DNA of 64,000 nucleotides from Armillaria gallica (lineage: Eukaryota; Basidiomycota; Agaricomycetes; Agaricales; Physalacriaceae): the NCBI GenBank assembly GCA_037576215.1, contig JBANDB010000001.1:4402001-4466000 (forward strand), read 5' to 3'. Of this stretch, positions 57,413 to 64,000 are shown in pieces. The first letter of the stretch is position 1, and every line of letters begins with the position of its first letter. Both the position numbers and the translations under genes were made by a program. The notes beneath the pieces are model-generated. The model saw nothing but the letters and a program-made list of their open reading frames with translations. It searched no databases and was not told the DNA's origin.

Positions 57413-57999
57413 TTAACAGACACCCTGAGGCCAGTGTGCTCCGGTCGTACCCAAAACTTCTTCTCCCTTCTCGACTGACAAGAAATCTTTTGTGTTCAGA
57501 GCAGACAGATCCTTGACCGCACCACGAACAACCTCCCCCATGGCGACGTACTCTTCGTGGGTTGCCGCATGACAGTAGCCAGTAGGTACGTCTTCGAGAC
57601 ACGAATCCGTCATGCCACAGAGACGAAGAGTGCGAGGTAATGTGACGGGCTCCAACTGCAAGCAGTCCAACATGCACACAGGGACTGGCCCAGAAGCCTT
57701 TGCGGAGATGACTTTACACGCGCTGCCAAGAGCGTGAAAGGTGTCAGAGATGTTGACCAGCTGATCTGAAATCTTGAACCTGATTGAACTGAGGATGGGT
57801 CTCTGTTGATGTTGTTTAGTCAAGACGGAAACGAAGGTGATACGTGAAGAGGGTCTGCCGCAGGGTTCGACAGGCAAAATCCGTGGTGGACTATCAAGTC
57901 ATCGGCACCTTGAAAACTGCACCACAGCATCACCGTAGAACGGTGTGACATAAATGCCTGTTTCATTGATTTCGTTGAATGAAAGCTGGTCGGTGGTTA
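57413..57999 (-). pseudogene. 3' fragment of an unidentified gene between two PARP-like copies
   Basis: The minus strand holds KWRITTDQLSFNEINETGIY then VTPFYGDAVVQFS (to about 57905), an intron (GTGCCGATG ... GGCAG), and a long exon: PSSRITFVSVLTKQHQQRPI ... TLPRTLRLCGMTDSCLEDVP, AATHEEYVAMGEVVRGAVKD, ending GAHWPQGVC at 57413. Codon use looks genuine and the intron is in phase, but no start codon is available: stops lie just upstream, near 58010. I do not recognise the family. It looks like the 3' part of a gene cut off by the event that placed PARP-like gene 2 here. Confidence 0.5.
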
Positions 58000-58115
58000 T
58001 ACGCCACTTCGCTTGAACGCTGGGACCTGTTCATCAGGCGCTTATCAGTGAAGTGAAGTCACTTCGATATTAGCTACATATTTGCGCGACTCGCACATCA
58101 TCATCTACCCTCCTA

Positions 58116-59129
58116 ATGCGCAAAGACATCTGCCTCGTGTGCCGCAAACGCCCCAAGCGCAAGGAATACCAGTTCTGTTCGGACAGATGCACCAACATAG
58201 CTGCGAAGAAGGCGCCTCAGCTTATGAGGGTGCCGAAGGGGCATGTCTTCTACGAGAATGGTGAGTAGATCACTCCTTACTGTATTCATTGTTTCTTATA
58301 TTTGTCTGCCGCTAGTCAAGAAAATGTTCGCGAAGAATTGGCATGAGAAGAAACATAAACTGCCTACGATCGCGAAGATCTACCTCATCACTTGGACTGC
58401 TTACCAGCGTTCATCTTTTGAGAAGTATCGGTACGTTGATACGATGGAACTAGATTCGTCGCTCACAATCTTCGCAGCGAGAGGGTGGCTAAGATGCGCA
58501 AGATTGCAAAAGGAAAACCGAAGGAGATCAAATGCTTCCGCTCGGAGAGACGTGCTTGTGACCTTGGCGACAAGAAGCCATACAGGTTGTGCAGGAAGCT
58601 CAACTGTCGACTCTGCCTTGCCATCCGGACGGCATTCAAAGCGAGCTTGGACTATAAACGCCAGATGGTAAATAACCACGCGACGTGAGTCTTCCTAGTC
58701 TGTGCGACGTCGCTTGGGCGACTGAATCGTTGTACTAGATCTGGCGTTCGCTTTGGAGGTGGGCTGTACATGGCACCCTCGTCCAACAAGTACGCATATG
58801 GCGGCGTTGTGACCGTTCCGACTTCTGACGATGCATCAACAGGGCATTCCAGTACACCGAGAATCTCTCGCAAGGCTCTGACTACCTCACTATTCTCATT
58901 ACCAGGACTGTGCTCGGAAAGATGCAGCTCCTCAAGAACGAACAACACCACAGGGTCTCACCCGACAAGGGATATGACTCCGTACGTTCGACTTCATTAG
59001 CAATCACGTTACCGTCTCATCCTCTCTCAGGTCAAGGCACGTGCTCAAGGTGGTCCGTTGGAGTATGTCACCTACCACAAGGACGCAGTTCGGCCTACGT
59101 ATCTCCTTATGGTTAGCAAACGCAAGTAG
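58116..59129 (+). CDS. PARP-like protein 2 with N-terminal zinc knuckle; catalytic His replaced
   Basis: Six exons (58116-58260, 58316-58430, 58478-58684, 58739-58789, 58843-58981, 59031-59129) give 251 residues. It is a close paralogue of the gene at 56064: zinc knuckle CLVC/FCSDRC, ISKIYLITW-type segment IAKIYLITWTAYQRSSFEKY, CFRSERRACDLGD in place of the His-Gly motif, VRFGGGLYMAPSSNK with the Tyr, and PLEYVTYHKDAVRPTYLLMV with the Glu. All junctions are in phase and no stops interrupt, so selection or recent duplication has kept it open. A tandem copy in the same orientation as gene 1, ending SKRK. Confidence 0.82.
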
Positions 59130-60442
59130 CTATCAGAGAGACTCTACTACATTGTTTCAATCGAGTGCCGAATGCTCTCAACTTTCATTTAAGGTCTATT
59201 TTTGGTCATGGAGGCCGTAGCTGGTCGGGGATAGCCGAGCCGTCCGAGTCAGGCCCGGGTCACGGCTCAAGCTCATCATTTGTGAAAACGTGCTATTCTC
59301 CCGGGACGGCCCTCCCTCATCTTTTGAGTCGAAGACCAGTCAGCTACTCACTCTCTGGCATGTCAAGGGCATGATAGATGACCAAAGATTGTCGATGCAT
59401 TGTTTGGCCTTCGTCTACGGAAGTTTTCTATCCGAATACTTCCATTAGTAGCATCCTGCTTTCAGGCGATGAGCGTATCAATTGGCTCTCTGTTCATGAC
59501 TTTCCCTGTCTCCAGTCTACTGTCGAGGGCACGCACTTTGAAGTTTGGCTTGTTCCAACTTCCATCAGACACACTGGCAGAGTGCGAGGAATAGGGTACG
59601 GTTAAAAAGTGCGATGCCAATGCGATGTTAATGTTAATTATTGGTTAATTATTTGGTTATGTCTATTTGGTTCTCAGAAGTACCACCAGGAATTTCCAGG
59701 GTGTTCAGGGTAGCAAGCTCGTAGTTTTGCTAAATCTTTCAAGACTAGTCATGATTTAATCTTAGTCGGTAAATCCCTAGATGGAATGATTCCTTGGACT
59801 TCACCATCAATTACTCATGACGCACGTAATATGAAAGAACTTCGTCATTTAGTGAAGCTACGTACCTATTCCAATAATGTCTTTCCCTTCACATGTGAGA
59901 TTATTACTTAAAGTTAGAAGAGAGGAATGCCCATTTAGCAAGGTTGCAGCGTCGGACAAGCATTTACTGCCCTTCGAAACTGTGTTCAGCCCCTTTTTAA
60001 CTGATCGCAAGACAATACTTCCGTGGAACTAACAAATACCTCCTTTTCACCCCAGGGCCATATTTGAATAACCAGCAGACTTGGATACGTATTTCTCCGG
60101 TGTTCATGCCTAATCGGACGTCAAAATAGGTGTATACCGACGACAGGTATAGTTTGGGTATAGTGCACTCTGCAGCCTGGATCCTTATAATAACTTCACC
60201 ACTTTGAACAACCAAGTTTTACGCATCTAGATTCAGTAGTAGATGATGTGTCAAAACTACGTACCAGTAATCTGCTACAAGTCGATAGCGTACGCGCTGA
60301 GTGTTAACATATAAAACCACAAGCCGAACTTCGAGTCTCGTTCCCAGAGGCGTCTTCGGCTTAAGGTAGGTTCGCAGCAGGGTATCAATGGTATAAAAAC
60401 GTATTGAATATGTATGATAAAGAAATGATAGAAGTGTATTCA
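59130..60442. other. 1.3-kb gap between convergent PARP-like genes 2 and 3
   Basis: Short minus-strand coding-like pieces occur between 59600 and 59200 (SDGSWNKPNFKVRALDSRLE), but they are broken and match no family I know. The right half is AT-richer (TTAATTATTGGTTAATTATT near 59635). Possibly the relic of a gene separated by the PARP-like duplications. Confidence 0.35.
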
Positions 60443-61448
60443 TTACTTCGCTATGATGAGGTACGCCGGACGTGCCGCGTTGTAGTTAAATACAACAACC
60501 TCGGTCGGCCCACCAAAGAGGGGATGCGCCTCCACCTGTGACGGCAGCTGTCATTCAATGCACCTCAACAACTGAGATTCATGCTCACGGAATCGTATCC
60601 CATATCTGGCTGGAACCTAAACCAATCTTCGAAGACCAGCCTCTGCGGGTTTCCCACGACTACTCTCGTTGCGAGGACTGCTTTGTATTCAGATCTCGAA
60701 TTGCCGTTGTCCGCATACTGGAATGCCCTAGAGACATGTGCATGAGGTTCGTGAAAAACTAGATCTGATCAGTGGTCACGTACTTTGAGGACGACGGAGC
60801 CATGTAAATACCATGCCCGAACCGAACTCCGAATCTTTCGAAGCAGTCAGCCTGTCGAATAGAATATCTACTGATATGTAAGTACGACTCACATCCCCGA
60901 GTTGCGCTTGTTGTCGAGAGTCGTTTTGAAACCCGTCTCGATGGCTCTACAAAGGTGGCATTCTGGCGTACTACACAAATTGTTCGACTCTCCTGGGTCG
61001 CCCAGTCGACACCTGCGCGCCTCACAGCGAAAGCGCTTGACTTCCTTGGGTTCCTTCTTGCCTTTCATTCTGCGCGCTATGTTCTCCCTGCTGATGTGTT
61101 AGTCGAATAGTACATCCAGCGGTCCAGAAATCCTACCGATAATTGTCAAAAGACTTTCGGAGGCTTGGTGACCACGTAATCAGGTAGATTCGAGCTATGG
61201 ATGGGCGAGGTCCCGTATTCCAGTCCCAATTGTTGCCAAACGAATTCGCAACTGACCAAGCATTCAGTCGAGTGAGGGAAAGGAAGGGCCAGGAAGAGTG
61301 TACCCTCTTTGTACATAACATGGTCCTTGGGAATTCGGAGGAGCTGTGGCGCTCTCTTTGCAGCCGTGTCCGTACAGCGCTTGGAACAGAACTGGTACTT
61401 ATCCCGTTTTGGGCGCCTCTGACAGACTAGACATATTTTGTTTGCCAT
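60443..61448 (-). CDS. PARP-like protein 3 with N-terminal zinc knuckle; catalytic His replaced
   Basis: Six minus-strand exons (61448-61304, 61251-61137, 61090-60893, 60834-60784, 60727-60589, 60535-60443) give 246 residues. I chose the start at MANKICLVC by alignment with the other two; an in-frame ATG lies 4 codons upstream. The zinc knuckle is CLVC/FCSKRC. The NAD-binding position reads RFRCEARRCRLGD rather than F-H-G-T. VRFGHGIYMAPSSSK keeps the Tyr, and PTEVVVFNYNAARPAYLIIA keeps the Glu. It is more diverged than genes 1 and 2 and inverted, so it is probably the oldest split. No disabling mutations seen. Confidence 0.8.
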
Positions 61449-62326
61449 ATTGGTCCCCAACGTAGGCGGAAAGAGTAAAATGCCTAGGCTGACTTATGAG
61501 TAGAGGAGGAGCGAAGAGTAGATGGTCTGTGGTTGCGGGTATAAATCGCAAATTGACAATCATGTTGAAGTGAATGTGACTCCGAAAGACAAGGTTAAGC
61601 GCCAGCAGTATCTTCCCTTCACCAGTTCACACGTTCACCTGGTTGAGAGCTAAGAAGTCCTCCTTTACAGGAGGTGCAGAGCAAAACAGAAACGACGAAT
61701 GTCTAGCCCCTTGCCCCAATTCGCTCCCCTCAAGGACATTTCTGGGGTTGTGAGTTCTCCGAGAGGACGTGAAAGATAAAAGGCGCCATCGTGTAGCGCG
61801 CTCTATTTTCGAGCCGATTCTCAATGCATGGTTGGTCACCAGAGAGCTGTAGTGGCGCGAAAGAAATTTTATCAAGCCTCGACTGTTGGCTTGCCAAGGG
61901 ATCGAGAGTCTTATGGAAGAAAGGACAAGTAGAGAGGAAGGAAGGAAAGAAGTTAGAGCAAAGTTTTCTCACGCCCAGCTGTGATAAGGCGGCTTGATCC
62001 GGCCTCTCCTTTCCTTGCACCACCACCAGCTACCTTCGTGCTGTCCTCGCATCTATGTGGCTCACGAACAAGACTATGCTGAAAAAATTGACGTATATCC
62101 CTAGGTGGACTGTAATCTCGCCTTTCTGTTTGGCTTTTCATTCACTGTTTTCAACGTTGGGGTACAACAGCACTTCCACTCTCCCAACAGTCACTGTGAG
62201 AATTGGATTCGAGACCTCCTGAGTCCTAGGGAATATCAATCTAAGCTGGATTATTGTTCCAGCGGACTCCATAACAACTTGGAACAACGTGGTGACTGTA
62301 TGTAAAATCTGCGTACTAAATGGAAT
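61449..62326. other. Intergenic, no gene recognised
   Basis: Between the start of PARP-like gene 3 and the stop of the NAP gene. Short frames on both strands lack family resemblance. It must contain the promoter of gene 3 and the 3' end of the NAP transcript. Confidence 0.45.
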
Positions 62327-63421
62327 CTAATCCGATTCGCCGCCAATGCTATACTCATCCCAATTGTCGTCGTCGTCATCGTCATCGTCATATTCTCCCT
62401 CCGCCTCTCCCAGGAGATAATCCACCGCGTTTGGGAGCACCTGGTCGGTTCGTCAGTGTCGAAAGGTTCGAGTGACTAAGAGGCGACATACCAGTCGTTT
62501 CAATTCCAGACCGAAGTCAAAGGCGTGAGCTAACGCCATATCCTTCTCAAAGTCGTCATTTTTGTTAGCGGTGCCTCCGGCGGACGGAGTGGTGATCGAG
62601 GATGGCGGTTCAAAGATGGAGAAGAAAGATTCGTCTCCCTCATCGTCGTCGGATCCTTGCCCATTTTTGGCTGCCTTCTGGACAAGGTTTTTTTTCGGCT
62701 TCCAATTGACCTTGTCCGCGGCAATATGACTGTATAGAAGCTCCCCAGCAGCGTTGATCTCATCCTGAAGCGCCGTCAATGGACAGATTAAGTAGGTGAG
62801 TGAGAGATTCGCCAACCTTATAATAGAAAGTCAACTTGAGCTTAGCGTTTTTGAAGAAAGCGTTCGGCGAGAAGTGGAATTCGATCGCGAAGGCGGGTGT
62901 TGGTGCTTTGGCCTTTGACGGATAGCTGAGGACGATGTTGATCAGATGCTTGAGAGCGGGGACGTCGGTCTCGACAATGTACGACTCGATGTGGGAGTTG
63001 GAGAGGACATTGAGCCAGAAATTGTCGAGTGAAGCGGGCTTAGCTTCGCCTTTCAAGGTAGGCAGTACCTTGTAGTCAGAGTTAAGTCGTCGACTCTTCA
63101 TTTCACCTGCGGTGATCTGCTCTGCTGTTGGCGTAGCAGTGCCAGAGATGTATGCAAAGCGTCGTTCGTAGGCTTCCTTAAACTTGGCGGACCACTATAC
63201 ATATTGAGTGCTCTGATCGGACTACCACCAATGGCCTTACCTTTCTTTCTAGGTCGAAGACTGCTAGCTCGTACTCCTTCTGTAACGTTCTGATACCGTC
63301 TTCGACGCCACGGATACCCTGGACCAATCGCTTTTCATCAACAGAGAGCTTATCGTATCTAAGGACATCTCACATCAGCAGCACGCTTGAGATAGATCAA
63401 AACGTACTCGAATTCAGACAT
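62327..63421 (-). CDS. Nucleosome assembly protein (NAP family) histone chaperone
   Basis: Five exons (63421-63408, 63358-63241, 63194-62817, 62764-62492, 62440-62327) give 298 residues with all junctions in phase. The N-terminal helix (VDEKRLVQGIRGVEDGIRTL then QKEYELAVFDLERKW) is the dimerisation helix of NAP proteins. The earmuff/core region follows: FWLNVLSNSHIESYIVETD, ALKHLINIVLSY, IEFHFSPNAFFKNAKLKLTF, INWK-type VNWKPKKNLVQK and DESFFSIFEPP. The C-terminus is acidic (a run of eight Asp). NAPs carry H2A-H2B or H3-H4 to DNA in nucleus and cytoplasm. The very short first exon (14 bases) is common in fungi. Slightly shorter than yeast Nap1 (417), closer to Nap1-like/Vps75-size members. Confidence 0.9.
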
Positions 63422-64000
63422 GGCGACGATTCAGGATCGCCTACCGACTGCCCGCAAGTCTTTTATATGACCTTTTACCTATATCGTTTCGCACCTCCTC
63501 AGTCAGCAGTTGTGTTAGCACGTTCAAGGCTCAATTCCCTTCATATCCAAGCCCGGTATCGGGTATCACCGGAATCGGCCCCTTCTCGATGTGCCTCCCG
63601 CAAAGAGGCATTCAGCGACGAAACTGACATATTGTTTGTAGGGGTGATGGCATGCACTCCCCACGCTTAGTCCGTGTAGCACTGTCCATTTCTGCTGCTG
63701 CTGGTATGGTGTCTGAGCAAGGAAGAAATGAAGTACAAGCGATGTGCTTGGGGCGCTGCTTGCCCATATAACTGTACGCGCCTCAACAACTTGAACTTCG
63801 AAGGAACAGCGAAGCTATTGTTCTACAGCCTCAGCTATGGAGTTCATCTTTCTCGGTACAGGAACATCTGCTGGTCTACCATACATCGATTGCATCACGG
63901 CACCACCGGAAAGGGAGGCGTGCAAGACCTGCCTCTCCGCATTGACTCCGGAAGGGAAACGGAACATTAGGAGAAATACCTCGGCTGTTGTGCGAATGCA
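63422..64000. other. Upstream flank of the NAP gene and window end
   Basis: Holds the NAP promoter. A minus-strand frame without stops runs in from the window end (64000 to about 63815, FPSGVNAERQVLHASLSGG) and could be an exon of the next gene, but no family is recognised. Confidence 0.35.

Noticed and set aside
1..64000. CRISPR arrays, bacterial operons or ribosome binding sites
   Set aside because: No regularly spaced direct repeats of the right size; the genes are spliced and eukaryotic.

Overview
This window looks like nuclear DNA of an agaricomycete (mushroom-forming basidiomycete). The intact genes have many short GT-AG introns of about 50-60 bases. The gene families are ones typical of that group: an expanded 7-TM family, KDZ and Crypton transposons, TET/JBP-type dioxygenases and PARP-like proteins with FC-type zinc knuckles. 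No species can be named from the sequence alone.

Layout. Positions 1-14.9 kb are a gene graveyard. A Copia LTR interrupts a GEN1/XPG-type nuclease gene. A decayed Crypton tyrosine-recombinase element follows on the minus strand, then a spliced gene of unknown function, a frameshifted copy of the GPI-anchor enzyme PIG-A/Gpi3, and scattered minus-strand relics including a caspase fragment. Positions 14.95-48.77 kb form one unit bounded by two inverted copies, about 2.2 kb each, of a 7-TM membrane-protein gene with its 5' flank. The interior is strongly CpG-depleted and packed with transposons: a KDZ transposase beside a divergently oriented TET/JBP-like dioxygenase (both decayed), two tandem Gypsy (chromodomain) elements with several solo LTRs and two TIR elements nested in them, and relics of mitochondrial isoleucyl-tRNA synthetase. 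Positions 48.77-51.2 kb hold CpG-richer relics: an F-box-like fragment, a second caspase copy and a second IleRS relic.

From 51.25 kb to the end the DNA is CpG-rich and mostly ordinary genes: tRNA-Asp(GUC), cytosolic prolyl-tRNA synthetase with an N-terminal editing domain, a mitochondrial ornithine-type carrier, three intact PARP-like paralogues (two plus, one minus) that have lost the usual catalytic His-Gly, and a NAP-family histone chaperone.

What ties the window together is a mutational footprint. Duplicate pairs, and the transposon coding frames, differ largely by CpG to TpG/CpA changes, as expected from 5-methylcytosine deamination. The CpG-poor domain begins and ends inside the inverted repeats, at equivalent points in both copies. 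A 5mC-oxidase-like gene linked to a transposase lies inside this apparently methylated island. All domain names come from reading translations and remembered family motifs; no database search was possible.
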